A stretch of DNA of 64,000 bases from CAVPPA01 sp963841325 (GTDB lineage: Bacteria > Patescibacteriota > Saccharimonadia > Saccharimonadales > UBA4665): the NCBI GenBank assembly GCA_963841325.1, contig CAWJBZ010000003.1, forward strand, positions 1 to 64,000. The letters are read 5' to 3'. The notes beneath the pieces were generated by a model that saw only the letters and a program-made list of their open reading frames with translations, was not told where the DNA came from and searched no databases. Of this stretch, positions 1 through 8,962 are shown piece after piece; position 1 is the first letter of the stretch, and every line of letters begins with the position of its first letter. Position numbers and translations under genes: made by a program.

Positions 1-566
1 GAATAGGCAAAGGGACTAAAATATGATATGAGGATGTTTCCCATGGGCCTTGATACCTTGAGAAGTCCCTTCGCCTGAGACACTTATATTACATCTAAAC
101 GTATTTAGGACGCACGCTTGCCCAGAACCATTAAGCTGAAGAAAGATTGACGAAGAGATGAGGAATATGGGTGCTTTCTTTGAGAACCTCTCTCTTCGCC
201 GTGTTCCTGTGGGCTTGATGTGAATATCTGTTTTTCTACTGAAAGATTCATAGGTCGCAGATGCCGTATTCTTGCGTAACCGATAATATCAAAAAGGTTA
301 CATAAGAAACGTGCTTAGCGCGTTTATTTAAGTGAATTAAAATAATTTCTGTAAGGCTCTAGGATCAACGATCTCCGAGAACATAGGATTTATGGCACCT
401 GGAGAGGGAAGGGATGGCTCGGAGGAGATTGGTGGTTTCAGGGATTTGAGATGAAGCCTCCGAGCAGCTTGGATATAGGATAAAGTCATTTATGAAGATG
501 TGGGATGGCTAGCCAGGGCTAAAGAGCTATGAAAGTTCTAGAAATAGAGATTTGATGAGTATCAAT
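1..566. other. Non-coding stretch, archaeal part
   Basis: No convincing coding region is visible on either strand. The only pattern noted is the 11-mer TAGGCAAAGGG at 4-14, which recurs at 864-874 and 1468-1478, always between genes. No tRNA or rRNA was recognised. Confidence 0.4.
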
Positions 567-803
567 TTAGACTCCCAGATTCTTTTTATTCTGCAAGGCA
601 ATACTTCCATCTAATGTGAGCTTCGCACCACCACCTCCAACGATTTTAAGGAATCCCATTTTTTCTAAGTCGTTAATTCTTTCAAAATATTTTCCTTCAG
701 GGATTCCGATCTTATCTCTTACTCTGTCAGGTGCGATGTATATTCCTGAGCTTCCACTGAAAAGATTGATTGTCTCAAGTATTTTCCAGTACATTTCGTC
801 CAT
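567..803 (-). CDS. Small winged-helix-like protein (archaeal)
   Basis: This 78-residue protein has no signal peptide or membrane segment. Its residue pattern suits a small winged-helix DNA-binding protein: a first helix (DEMYWKILETI), a central helix pair (VRDKIGIPEGKYFERINDLEKMG) summarised by VRDKIGIPE and ERINDLEKMG, and a possible wing GGGGAKLTLDG. The start is well supported because GGTGA lies six bases upstream of the ATG, an archaeal-type Shine-Dalgarno. It stands alone between two non-coding stretches. The fold assignment is an inference from pattern only; no function is proposed. Confidence 0.6.
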   Translation of the reverse strand: MDEMYWKILETINLFSGSSGIYIAPDRVRDKIGIPEGKYFERINDLEKMGFLKIVGGGGAKLTLDGSIALQNKKNLGV

Positions 804-942
804 TTCTTTTCACCAACCATTATATCAGAATCCGTTTTCTCTTCAAAAAACTTTCTGCTAGTCTAGGCAAAGGGGCGACGACCTCGAGGCCAGGGTTAAG
901 CCTGGGTTCTGGTCAGCCAGTCCCTTATGTGCCATAACAGCT

Positions 943-974
943 AGGACGTTCTTGTTGTAGGACGTTCTTGTTGT
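943..974. repeat. 16-bp perfect tandem duplication
   Basis: The 16-mer AGGACGTTCTTGTTGT occurs twice head to tail (943-958 and 959-974) in the leader region of the GerW-family gene. It may be a slippage duplication or a paired regulatory site. Nothing else supports a function. Confidence 0.8.
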
Positions 975-1027
975 CGCTGGAAAATCTTTTTAACGTTTCC
1001 ACGCTTATATGTAGCTGAGTTGATACC

Positions 1028-1408
1028 ATGAACGATGTTGAAACTTTGTTAAAAGCCATCACCGGTGAGATGCAGAAATCGATGACCACCAAAAGCGTAG
1101 TCGGAGATCCCATAACCATACAGGAGACCACTTTAATACCGCTGATAAACATAGGGATGGTTTTTGGGGCTGGAGTGGGCACCGGGAAGGGCCGGGAACA
1201 GGGAGAAGGTAGTGGAGGTGGCGGTGGTCTAGGAATAAAGCCGGTTGCTGTGGTAATCATAGATAAATCGGGCGTGAAGATGGAGTTGCTCAAGGAGGCT
1301 CATCCATCGATGGTTGAGAAACTGGTCGAGGCTGTACCAAGAATTGCAGAGGCTATCCCTAAGATGAAAGAAATGAAGGAAAAGCAAGCTGCAGAAAAAG
1401 TATCCTGA
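1028..1408 (+). CDS. GerW/YtfJ-family protein
   Basis: The 126-residue protein fits the GerW (YtfJ) family by its hallmark order. There is a helical N-terminus (MNDVETLLKAI), a conserved strand region (SVVGDPI, then TTLIPLINIGMVFGAGVG), a glycine-rich loop (residues about 55-70), and GIKPVAVVIIDKSGVK followed by a C-terminal helix. GerW is known from Bacillus spores, but homologues of unknown role are common in methanogenic archaea, which suits this end of the window. The ATG at 1028 has only a weak upstream ribosome site. The gene appears monocistronic. Confidence 0.8.
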   Translation: MNDVETLLKAITGEMQKSMTTKSVVGDPITIQETTLIPLINIGMVFGAGVGTGKGREQGEGSGGGGGLGIKPVAVVIIDKSGVKMELLKEAHPSMVEKLVEAVPRIAEAIPKMKEMKEKQAAEKVS

Positions 1409-1726
1409 GCTTTACCAGAGGATTAAAGTGGAGACGGGCAAATCTTGAGCCATGGCAGTTCTGGAAATAGGCAAAGGGAATATTACTAGTAAAAAGCCAA
1501 GAACGAAAATCTACTACTAGTGATGTTTGCGTGCGGGGGATGAGACCCCCACTCTAAATCTAGTCCTGAAGCGTATATGGATGATGTATTTTCAATATAT
1601 ACCTGTCATATTGGTCCTGTAATCACCTGACCCCATTTGTCGATACATATTCTATTTCGATTAGAATTATATAAAACGATATAGGATGTTGTCTGAAAAT
1701 GGTGGTAAAACGGAAAGGTGAAAAAG
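1409..1726. other. Non-coding stretch with a small G/C hairpin
   Basis: No gene is seen. A short perfect hairpin, GGGGG-ATGAGA-CCCCC, lies near 1537-1552. The third copy of TAGGCAAAGGG is at 1468-1478. The run before 1727 holds the GGTGA ribosome site of the next gene. Confidence 0.4.
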
Positions 1727-1918
1727 ATGGCAAGTGAGATGTGGAATGTTTATGGAATAACTGAAGACGAGTATATCGAGTGCTGCAGGTGTTCGGAAAA
1801 GCTCGAAAATCTGGGGTTCGAATTTGATGAAAAACTCTTGAACTGCAATTCATGCGTCTTTTGTGGAAGATGTACCGTTACCCGGGAGAATATGTTCCTA
1901 GGATCAAAGACCTGTTAG
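1727..1918 (+). CDS. Small cysteine-rich protein, unknown
   Basis: Starting at ATG 1727, this 63-residue protein has seven cysteines: an ECCRC cluster near the N-terminus, then CNSCVFCGRC, and a C-terminal Cys. CxxCxxCxxC spacing in the second group suggests metal (zinc or Fe-S) binding, though the family is not recognised. A GTG nine bases further upstream is in frame, but it lies inside the GGTGA ribosome site, so ATG 1727 is preferred. It is followed after 32 bases by an AsnC-type domain gene on the same strand and may be co-transcribed with it. Confidence 0.6.
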   Translation: MASEMWNVYGITEDEYIECCRCSEKLENLGFEFDEKLLNCNSCVFCGRCTVTRENMFLGSKTC

Positions 1919-1950
1919 CAGTTTGAAACAAAGGCTAGGGGTGTTTTGCA

Positions 1951-2220
1951 ATGGTTTTGGGAGTTGCTATGGTTAAGGTCATGCCCGGAAAGGAGAGATC
2001 GGTCTATTACGCCATTAAATGTAAAGGTGAAGTGCTTGACATATATCATATCTTCGGAGAATTCGACTTCTTTATAATACTGCAGGCCGAAGGATTAGGT
2101 AAGCTTAACATGCTTATAGAAGAGATCCAAGAGATAAACGGCGTTACAGAAGCTAGGACCATATTTATAAGCCGGGTAAATAGTCTTCGAGAATATGAGC
2201 CTATAAAGGTCTTGGCTTAG
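1951..2220 (+). CDS. Stand-alone AsnC/Lrp ligand-binding domain (RAM) protein
   Basis: The 89-residue protein matches the C-terminal ligand-binding domain of Lrp/AsnC regulators (RAM, a beta-alpha-beta-beta-alpha-beta fold). Strand 1 is GVAMVKVMPG, the helix region is ERSVYYAIK, the central strands are VLDIYHIFGEFDFFIILQA, and the last strand is ARTIFISRV. There is no helix-turn-helix, so it probably oligomerises, binds small molecules or partners with another regulator rather than binding DNA itself. Such single-domain forms are frequent in archaea. A GGGGTG ribosome site lies before the ATG. Confidence 0.8.
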   Translation: MVLGVAMVKVMPGKERSVYYAIKCKGEVLDIYHIFGEFDFFIILQAEGLGKLNMLIEEIQEINGVTEARTIFISRVNSLREYEPIKVLA

Positions 2221-2225
2221 AGGAC

Positions 2226-2570
2226 GTGCATGAATTGAAAAGATTAGCATCGCCTTATTTGCCTCAAAGCCCAATGGATATAGATCCTGCAGTCATTGCA
2301 TTGATGCAGGTACTGGTCAATGATATTTTCGATCGATTTACCTATCTCTTTTTAAGAAACGGCATAATGGGAATAACACACCCAGTTAATATCGACTTAT
2401 CGAGACTATATACAGTAAATAGTAATCTTATATCTATGAACTTTATTGCGAAAAACTTTACATATGACTTAGATGTTCTTGCCCCCGGTGATAGAAATAA
2501 GAAAACTAATAGCAGCAATGCTAGTCTCCGTTATATTGGGGACAATTGCCTCATCAATGGCAGCGACTGA
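2226..2570 (+). CDS. Doubtful open frame between the AsnC-domain gene and pstS
   Basis: The frame opens five bases after the previous stop, and its first 45 residues look protein-like (IDPAVIALMQVLVNDIFDRF), faintly resembling a histone-fold helix. The rest is low-information, and the frame runs 98 bases into pstS across the probable pstS promoter. If real, it is probably the N-terminal part of a decayed gene. The histone-like resemblance is weak and should not be used as an annotation. Confidence 0.2.
   Translation: MHELKRLASPYLPQSPMDIDPAVIALMQVLVNDIFDRFTYLFLRNGIMGITHPVNIDLSRLYTVNSNLISMNFIAKNFTYDLDVLAPGDRNKKTNSSNASLRYIGDNCLINGSD
2449..2464 (+). promoter_or_regulatory. Archaeal-type BRE/TATA promoter for pstS
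   Basis: A purine-rich CGAAAAA element followed by CTTTACATA resembles a BRE plus TATA box. It lies about 25-30 bases upstream of the GTG at 2488, the spacing expected for archaeal initiation, so pstS may be transcribed with little or no leader. Inferred from pattern and spacing only. Confidence 0.4.
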
Positions 2571-3315
2571 AGTTACTGTTTCGGGATCGACTACTGTGGG
2601 GCCGCTTGGAGTCCTATGTGCTGATGCCTTCAACGCAGCACAAAGTAATTATCATGTATCAGTCTCTCAGACAGGAACCGGCGCAGGCGTGACTGCAGCG
2701 GGTACTGGGACGGCAGATATAGCTATGGCCTCACGCGAGATAACGGCCGATGAGAAGTCCAAGTATGGCGACAAGTTCCAAGAGACCCTGATCGGTTATG
2801 ATGGCATAGCCATCTGTGTTAGCAAGGCAATATACGATGCCGGTGTTACCGCGCTTACGAAGGATCAGGTCAAGAAGATTTATGCTGGCAACATAACAAA
2901 CTGGAAGGAACTCGGCGGCCCGGATAAACAGATCTATGCAATTTCAAGGGAAGAGGGTTCTGGAACTAGAGATTCATTCCTTACAGACATCTTTGGAAAC
3001 ACAAAGGCCGAGACACCAGCAGTGAGTACCTACTCATCCAGCAACTCCGAAATCAAGACCGCAATAACTGGGAGCGATCATGCCATCGGTTATCTGGGCT
3101 ACAGTTATTCCGAGAGCGGAGACCTCAAGGCAGTCAAGATTGAAGGAGTCGAGGTCAATCCACAGACCATAAAGAATAAGACTTATCCACTGGCTCGATC
3201 ACTCTACCTGGACACTCTGGGAGATCCCAAGCCAGGAGCCAAGGCTTTCTTAGACTTTGTAAAGGGTGCTGAAGGCCAGAAGATAGCATCCGACAATGGG
3301 TTCGTACCTTTGTAA
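2473..3315 (+). CDS. pstS: Phosphate ABC transporter substrate-binding protein PstS
   Basis: This is an extracellular phosphate-binding lipoprotein-like component of the Pst uptake system. The 280-residue protein has an N-terminal signal segment (residues about 9-30). It then carries the family motifs SGSTTVGPL, QTGTGAGVTAAGTGTADIAM, a SREIT stretch, and the typical SREEGSGTRDSF phosphate-binding loop near residue 160. No pstCAB genes are within view. The first ATG is used here, but GTG 2488, six codons in, gives a better signal peptide and fits a leaderless start after the TATA-like box. A strong terminator follows. Confidence 0.92.
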   Translation: MFLPPVIEIRKLIAAMLVSVILGTIASSMAATEVTVSGSTTVGPLGVLCADAFNAAQSNYHVSVSQTGTGAGVTAAGTGTADIAMASREITADEKSKYGDKFQETLIGYDGIAICVSKAIYDAGVTALTKDQVKKIYAGNITNWKELGGPDKQIYAISREEGSGTRDSFLTDIFGNTKAETPAVSTYSSSNSEIKTAITGSDHAIGYLGYSYSESGDLKAVKIEGVEVNPQTIKNKTYPLARSLYLDTLGDPKPGAKAFLDFVKGAEGQKIASDNGFVPL

Positions 3316-3317
3316 AT

Positions 3318-3343
3318 AGGCTCAATATTGAGCCTCTTTTTTT
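3318..3343 (+). terminator. Intrinsic terminator after pstS
   Basis: AGGCTC-AATATT-GAGCCT forms a perfect stem directly after the pstS stop codon and is followed by C and seven T residues. Confidence 0.85.
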
Positions 3344-3548
3344 CGTAACCTCAAAATGTTTGTCGACCAAATACATTAATTAGGTTGGAAAAATGAAATT
3401 ATTATCTATATGTTTCCACAACTCCGCGCGGTCTCAGATGGCGGAAGGATTGCCGAGAGCTTTTATATGGAAATGGTATTTATTGTTCTAACTATAAATT
3501 TATTTAGAAGTTTCAATAATATAAAAAGCGCCAAGGTTTGGGAAGCTC

Positions 3549-4501
3549 ATGATAAAGGAACACCGCGTCAATATGCTACACCGTGGAGATGTCTTCAGGG
3601 ATTGGCTAGTGGATATCCTAGGAGAGAGAATTCAAAACAAGAGCTGTCGTGTACCAGTCTACAAAATAAGATCTGCATCTCACACTGTTTGCAGGTATGA
3701 CTTCGATGGAGAGGACTATAGTGTAGTAGCCAAATTCTATGCCGAACCCACAGGCTGGAAGAGAAACTATGATCCCGTGCAATCCTTGAATAGAGAGTAC
3801 GATAATATCCGGGAGGCGGCAAAGGTCATAGATGTCCCAAGGGCACTAGCCAAGAGGAGAACTTTTAGCTGTGTTCTGATCACTGAGTACGTCCGGGGCA
3901 AGACTCTCCACAAGTACATGAAGAGGGAGGAAGGGCTGTACGACAGGCTTATATCTATAGCTCATCTCCTCAGAAAGCTTCACGACGGCACTAAGTCAGA
4001 TTATCGCAAGCAAGAAGAGTTCGCCAAATTTCACCATACTCTAGACCAGCTCGGCCTCAACAGAGTCACGAGAAAAACTTTTGACTACTTGCTTGGGGAT
4101 TGGTGGTACAGCACTTTGGTAGATCATCCCTATGGGTGTATGATACACCATGACGCTAACCCTGTGAACTACATCTTCGAAGGCGAAAAGGTCTACGCAC
4201 TGGACTTCGAGAGCGCCAGAAAGCACGCCAACCCTGTCCACGACCTAGGGGTCATGGCGGCAGAACTCAAGTACTACTCGCCATGCATGAAAGAAATGAA
4301 AGCAGAGCGGAACCCTACATCGGCCACTTCCTCTGGCACTATAGCAAAAGCCTTTCTGAATTTAAGAGTATCACCAGGATGGTTCCCTTCTTCATTAGCC
4401 TGGGGCTTATCAGAATGAACAGGCTACATATGGATCCGGACCACAGGGCATTTGTCTTAAAGGAAGCTTTAGCCTGCCTGAGGTCTCCAGAGCTTCACTA
4501 G
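3549..4501 (+). CDS. APH-like (aminoglycoside phosphotransferase/choline kinase fold) protein, frameshifted
   Basis: The first part (3549 to about 4300) encodes a small-molecule kinase fold: N-lobe strands with VVAKFY, a hinge LITEYVRGKTL, the catalytic loop HHDANPVNYIF (HxDxxxxN type) near residue 200, and the metal-binding LDFES. Near 4295-4310 the frame changes by one base. The C-terminal helices (PYIGHFLWHYSKSL to the stop at 4501) continue in another frame. The uncorrected frame instead ends at 4418 with an unrelated tail. The substrate is unknown; archaeal members are usually annotated only as phosphotransferases. It is either a pseudogene or an indel error. Confidence 0.75.
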
Positions 4502-4764
4502 GGAACGATTGCTTTCTTTCAAACCTTCATCCTTTGTGACCGCTTTGGATATAAGCTCTATATAGATGCCATTACCATTCATTTCACTCGGTAAAGAAAG
4601 GAGATTAATTATAAGATCACCATTATCTTAAACTTCTTTGTGGAGACGATGACTTGGAGATTCGCTTGCTTCTGCCTGGTGAAAGCATCTGAATCGCAGA
4701 TGATAGTATCTACTTTTCAAGTCTCCGGCTTTTCTCTCTAAACGCTAAAATTTGGATGGAGGGA

Positions 4765-5441
4765 ATGGAGATCAATAGCATAATTGGCTTAGATGGAGTT
4801 AAGGGCGTGATGTTTGATTGCTACAAGACCCTGGTGGACATCAGTACCGACGAAAGTGGCATGAGGACCTACGGGCCCCTCAGCAGATGGCTGTCGTATC
4901 ACGGGATAAATCTCTCCCCGAGGGTCTCATGAGAGAGTACAAACGTCTATGCAAAGAGGCCATTGAAGGCAGATGGGAGCGGCACTCGGAGATCAAAGTC
5001 GAGGATATCTTCGCCAGGATCTGTAGGGAGAGAGCCTCCTGGCCCATAAATGATATCACCGTAGGAATAGAGGCAGCCCGGATATTCAGGTCCTCGTCAA
5101 TCAGGAGGCTCCAGGCTTTTCCCCAAAGCATTAGGCTATTAGAAACCCTAAGGAGTTATCCCTTGGGCGTAGTCTCCAATGGCCAGAGAGTATTTTCCGA
5201 GAACGAGCTCAGGCACCTGGGCCTCTACGGCTACTTCAAATTCGTCCTCTTCTCCTCCGATTTCGGCTACAAAAAACCCGACCACAGGATATTCCTGGCA
5301 GGGGCTGAGAGACTGGGGCTAAGACCCGAAGAGATATTGTACATAGGAGATTCTCAAGGCAACGATCTGATTCCTTCTAGGCAGCTGGGCATGAAGTCCA
5401 TGCACGTGGAGGATGCCTGGAGGTTCTTCAGGGTAGCCTGA
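4765..5441 (+). CDS. HAD-superfamily hydrolase, frameshifted
   Basis: The C-terminal part (from about 4905) shows HAD motif II (VVSNGQ), motif III lysine (GYKKPDHRIF) and motif IV (YIGDSQGNDLI), as in haloacid dehalogenase/phosphoglycolate phosphatase-like proteins. Motif I (VMFDCYKTLVD) is present but in a different frame that starts at ATG 4765 and hits a stop near 4933. The change falls at the CTCTCCCCGAG run around 4909-4922 and is repaired by one base. The likely product is a small-molecule phosphatase of unknown substrate. Note the DCY instead of the usual DxD in motif I. Either a homopolymer indel or a broken gene. Confidence 0.75.
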
Positions 5442-5727
5442 AACGAACAGTCTTTCGTGGAGGTGTGAGTGATTTGTTCTTTAATATTCTCTAATTCCAA
5501 GGACGAGAGACGGGAGGTAGTAAGCTCTGTATGCGTGTGAATCCCCGCTGATGGGTTTGGCAAATTCAGACGGCATCGCTGCTACCAAAGAAATCATCAG
5601 GCTTTGGCCTGATAGATGCCCAAAGATCATCGCCGTTACCACCCATATTGATTGGGGTGGCGCTATTAAAGTTATTAAGCCTAAGGCCGTGATTGCCCCA
5701 AGATCATGAGTACGTGCAGTCATATAA
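5442..5727. other. Junction region between archaeal-like and CPR-like sequence
   Basis: The last archaeal-like gene ends at 5441 and uvrC of the CPR genome ends at 5728. A 52-residue frame at 5551-5709 (+) contains DGIAATKEIIRLWPD and PKIIAVT, which resembles the alpha3/beta4 part of a response-regulator receiver, then changes to an unrelated tail. This may be a truncated gene cut at the junction. No repeat or integrase marks the boundary. Confidence 0.4.
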
Positions 5728-7254
5728 TCATTGTACTAAATGCTGCTGGCAGGGTTGTAAGTAGGGTCGCATAATTACCGCTTTTTTAAGACCAATGACC
5801 GCAGCCAGCTGGGTCTCATCAGCTTCCAGAATAGCCTGTCGTGATCCAAATGCCTGGAGTAATTTCTTACGGGTTGCTGTTCCGATACCTGGGATCTCAT
5901 CCAGTAAACTGGCGGTTTGACGCTTAGATTTTAGGGTGGAATGATAACTGACAGCAAAACGATGTGATTCATCTCGGATACGTTGAAGTAATTTTACAAG
6001 ATTCGTACTGTGCGGCAGATTAACCAGTACAAAATCTTTACTTTCCGAAGAGAACCCGCCTAGTTTATGTAGCACATCTTGATTAAGAGTAACGTTAGAG
6101 CGCTTTTTTTGAATGACTATTTGTTCTTCCCGCTTGGCTAACCCAATTAAGGGCAGGTTATTGTGACCGGTCTCATCACTAGCGCGACAGGCAGCATCTA
6201 ATTGACCCTTACCTCCATCAATTAACATCAATTGCGGGAGTCCCCAAGCCTGAATATTTTTTTCACTTAGGCGCCGTTTGACGGTTTCATACATATTGGC
6301 AAAATCATTATTGTAATCCTGTTTGGTTTTGAATTTTCGGTACTGGCTTTTATTACTAACACCATTAGTAAAAACCACCATACTAGCCACTACATCCGTA
6401 CCTTGCATATGACTGACATCGTAACCCTCAATTCTTTTAGGAAATGTGACTAAACTTAACAAGTTAACCAATTCATTAAGGGCATGGTCTTTGCTGATAT
6501 CTAAAAATTCTTTATTACTAAATATCACTTGACGTGTTAAGTTTTTAAGAGAAAACAACTGGTTACGGGTCTTAGCCGCTTTTTCAAAGTTTTTAGCTCG
6601 AGCTGCGGCCTGCATTTCCTTTTCCAGTTCATTCTCGACACTTTTACGTTTACCTTCAATGACAGCTATCAGTTTTCGTAAATTAGCCCGATATTCTTCT
6701 AGAGATGTCTTCCCTTCTTCCAGGCCCGGATCAAGACCGAGATGATAATACAAGGTTGCCCGTTTTTGACCTAGGATCCGACGGGTAGCGTAAGGAAATA
6801 TCCGCCGCAGTACTTTTAAGGCCTGGCGGATGCTTAAAGCGTTTGGATAAGGGCCAAAATAGCGGGCACCGTCATCCAGCGGACGCCGGGTGGTACCGAC
6901 CGTTGGAAAGTTACTCTGATAATCAATACGGATGTAGACCATCGATTTATCGTCACGCAGCAAAATATTGTAACGTGGCAGATAGCGCCGTATCATCTCG
7001 GCTTCTAAAAATAAGGCCTCAATCTCGCTATCGACTACCATCCAATCAGTATCAGCAATCTCACTAATCAGGGCTTCGGTCTTCGGGTCATCAGAACGTG
7101 AATGTTGGAAATACTGTCGGACGCGGTTTCTTAGGACCGCCGCTTTGCCCACATAAATAATTACGCCCTGTCTGTCTTTATGAAAGTAGACACCTGGAGC
7201 TTTTGGTAGTGTGGCTAATTTCTGAGCTAGTTGTTCGGTCATGATAGATTTCAT
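5728..7254 (-). CDS. uvrC: Excinuclease ABC subunit C (UvrC)
   Basis: UvrC makes the two incisions of nucleotide excision repair after UvrAB damage recognition. Domains in order: GIY-YIG nuclease (APGVYFHKD and IIYVGKA, residues about 18-100), UvrB-binding UVR coiled coil (about 205-240), RNase H-like second nuclease (GYDVSHMQG, LIDGGKGQL, about 275-420) and a C-terminal helix-hairpin-helix (IPGIGTATRKKLL). At 508 residues it is shorter than the usual 600, as is common in CPR genomes. ATG 7242 (MTEQ) is an alternative start. uvrA lies 3.7 kb away on the same strand, not in one operon. Confidence 0.95.
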   Translation of the reverse strand: MKSIMTEQLAQKLATLPKAPGVYFHKDRQGVIIYVGKAAVLRNRVRQYFQHSRSDDPKTEALISEIADTDWMVVDSEIEALFLEAEMIRRYLPRYNILLRDDKSMVYIRIDYQSNFPTVGTTRRPLDDGARYFGPYPNALSIRQALKVLRRIFPYATRRILGQKRATLYYHLGLDPGLEEGKTSLEEYRANLRKLIAVIEGKRKSVENELEKEMQAAARAKNFEKAAKTRNQLFSLKNLTRQVIFSNKEFLDISKDHALNELVNLLSLVTFPKRIEGYDVSHMQGTDVVASMVVFTNGVSNKSQYRKFKTKQDYNNDFANMYETVKRRLSEKNIQAWGLPQLMLIDGGKGQLDAACRASDETGHNNLPLIGLAKREEQIVIQKKRSNVTLNQDVLHKLGGFSSESKDFVLVNLPHSTNLVKLLQRIRDESHRFAVSYHSTLKSKRQTASLLDEIPGIGTATRKKLLQAFGSRQAILEADETQLAAVIGLKKAVIMRPYLQPCQQHLVQ

Positions 7255-7306
7255 TATAACTTCTCAGGAAGAATCATACTTAGGTATAGCTTACAGCGGC
7301 CGATCG

Positions 7307-8827
7307 TTAACGGATAACTAGTAAAATCAGCACTAAAACTACCAAAATAACCAACGCTGTAACATCAGCCGCTACTAACAACTGCGGTGCTGAACGCCGT
7401 TCAACTTTTTTAAATGGCAATACCCGGTGACTTTCCGGTAGATCATCTTGAGAAACTGATTGTTCAGTCATAGTCGCGGTCACTTCGGTATAGGTTACCG
7501 ATTGATCGGTTGGGCTAGGAACTGTTTGAGCGGCAGCTGACGGCGGACGATCCCTAAACAACGGGTCCAACTCATAACCGCGTTCTTTAATTAGTAATTC
7601 CTCGGTTAGGATTGGTTGAATATTGCCTCCTCTAAGGTGTTCCCCGACTATTCGCCGCAAACCGCGTTCGCTAACCAAACCGGTTTCAAATACTTTGCGT
7701 AGGGTAGTGGCTCCTACGACTATCTTTTCACTAATTTCCAATAGCTTGTTGTGGCTAATAACCTCGGCCGAAGTATCTTTTTGGTTTACCGTCTCTTTGC
7801 TGTGTTGTTCCCGTTTGGCCGCAACGCTCTCGTTAGTCTGGCGGGTCATCGGCAGTTCGCTGGTAATGCTTGCTAATTTCACCGCCTCCGAAGGGTGGGC
7901 TTTTTCCTTTACCAACTGACGCAGCTGAGTTTCTTTTACGGCAATTGTGCTCCGCAGAGCCAGTACTTCTCGTTCCAGCTTTTTTTGGATGGGAATAAGT
8001 TGCCTTTCGGTTTTAATTCGTCGGCGGCGGCGGCCGATTAAATAATCAATAATCCCGCTAACCAGTAAGCCTCTAACGGCTGCTGTTCGTTCGGCGCTAT
8101 TATGTTGTTCGGTAGTAACCCCTAAATTCCCGGTCCTATTCGCTGCTATTAAAGGGGTTGGGGAAAGGCCATCAAATGGCCATTCCGATTGTAACTGATC
8201 AGGAGGTTGATTATTATAAAGGTTATCTCCGCCCGCCATAATATCGGCCATGGCTTCCGGTATGGTGTTCGCATTTGGCGCTGATAAACTTTCCGGAAGA
8301 TAGGTTCGGATAGTTTCTTGATAAGCCTCATTGGTAACTTCAGCGATTGTCAGTTCCGGTTCCATCCGCAACTTATCTTCGACGGCAGACAAGTAGGTAT
8401 CCGCTGCTAAGGCTGCCTGAGCGTCTATTTCCGATTCCATATCCGTAGATTGTTCGACCAACTGATGAGCAATTTCTTGTCGCCGAGCCGTTAGAAAATC
8501 TTCAGCTACTTCTCTTATTTCAGCTTGGTTCAAATGATCCAGCTGGTTGATATTGGCGGTTTCTGCTGTCTCCAAATCTGGTGCAGAATCTTCTTTAGTG
8601 ATGCTTTTAATTGTTTCATTAACCGATCGGTGCCACCAGGTTTCGATCTGTCCGTCTGGCTTTGGTTTATCATCGGATGTTTTAGATTCTGGTGAATTAG
8701 ACCAATTTTTCTCGCTTTCGGGTTGGGCCTTTTTCCGTTTTTTCTTTTTAGACTCAGAATCAGCAATACCTTCAGCTTTTAGAGAAGACGGACCGTATTC
8801 AGATGGACTTAGATTATCTCTTTCCAT
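7307..8827 (-). CDS. Hypothetical tail-anchored protein
   Basis: This 506-residue protein is not recognised. It begins with a charged, lysine- and serine-rich low-complexity segment (residues 1-90). A helical, acidic middle follows, with several predicted coiled-coil stretches (about 95-190 and 265-320). The last 22 residues (VTALVILVVLVLILLVIR) form one membrane segment, so the bulk probably faces the cytoplasm. No catalytic motif is seen. A promoter-like pair lies upstream. CPR genomes carry many such anchored proteins; a scaffold role is only a guess. Confidence 0.7.
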   Translation of the reverse strand: MERDNLSPSEYGPSSLKAEGIADSESKKKKRKKAQPESEKNWSNSPESKTSDDKPKPDGQIETWWHRSVNETIKSITKEDSAPDLETAETANINQLDHLNQAEIREVAEDFLTARRQEIAHQLVEQSTDMESEIDAQAALAADTYLSAVEDKLRMEPELTIAEVTNEAYQETIRTYLPESLSAPNANTIPEAMADIMAGGDNLYNNQPPDQLQSEWPFDGLSPTPLIAANRTGNLGVTTEQHNSAERTAAVRGLLVSGIIDYLIGRRRRRIKTERQLIPIQKKLEREVLALRSTIAVKETQLRQLVKEKAHPSEAVKLASITSELPMTRQTNESVAAKREQHSKETVNQKDTSAEVISHNKLLEISEKIVVGATTLRKVFETGLVSERGLRRIVGEHLRGGNIQPILTEELLIKERGYELDPLFRDRPPSAAAQTVPSPTDQSVTYTEVTATMTEQSVSQDDLPESHRVLPFKKVERRSAPQLLVAADVTALVILVVLVLILLVIR

Positions 8828-8870
8828 AGATCAGCAACCATTACTACCTTGAGATAGCTTATAAGAGGTC

Positions 8871-8900
8871 ATTATAGAATGGGTTTGGCTAACTTAGCAA
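8871..8900 (-). promoter_or_regulatory. Promoter for the tail-anchored protein gene
   Basis: On the minus strand TTGCTA (8900-8895) and TATAAT (8876-8871) are 18 bases apart, about 45 bases before the start codon. Confidence 0.55.
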
Positions 8901-8962
8901 TTTAAACCATCGACTGAGTAATCAAATTACTTGGTTTGCTTAATGCTTGGCGCGGTATTAGC

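Noticed and set aside
3410..3700. 96-residue plus-strand frame before the APH-like gene
   Set aside because: It overlaps the kinase coding region in another frame and its first half reads as promoter-like AT-rich DNA.
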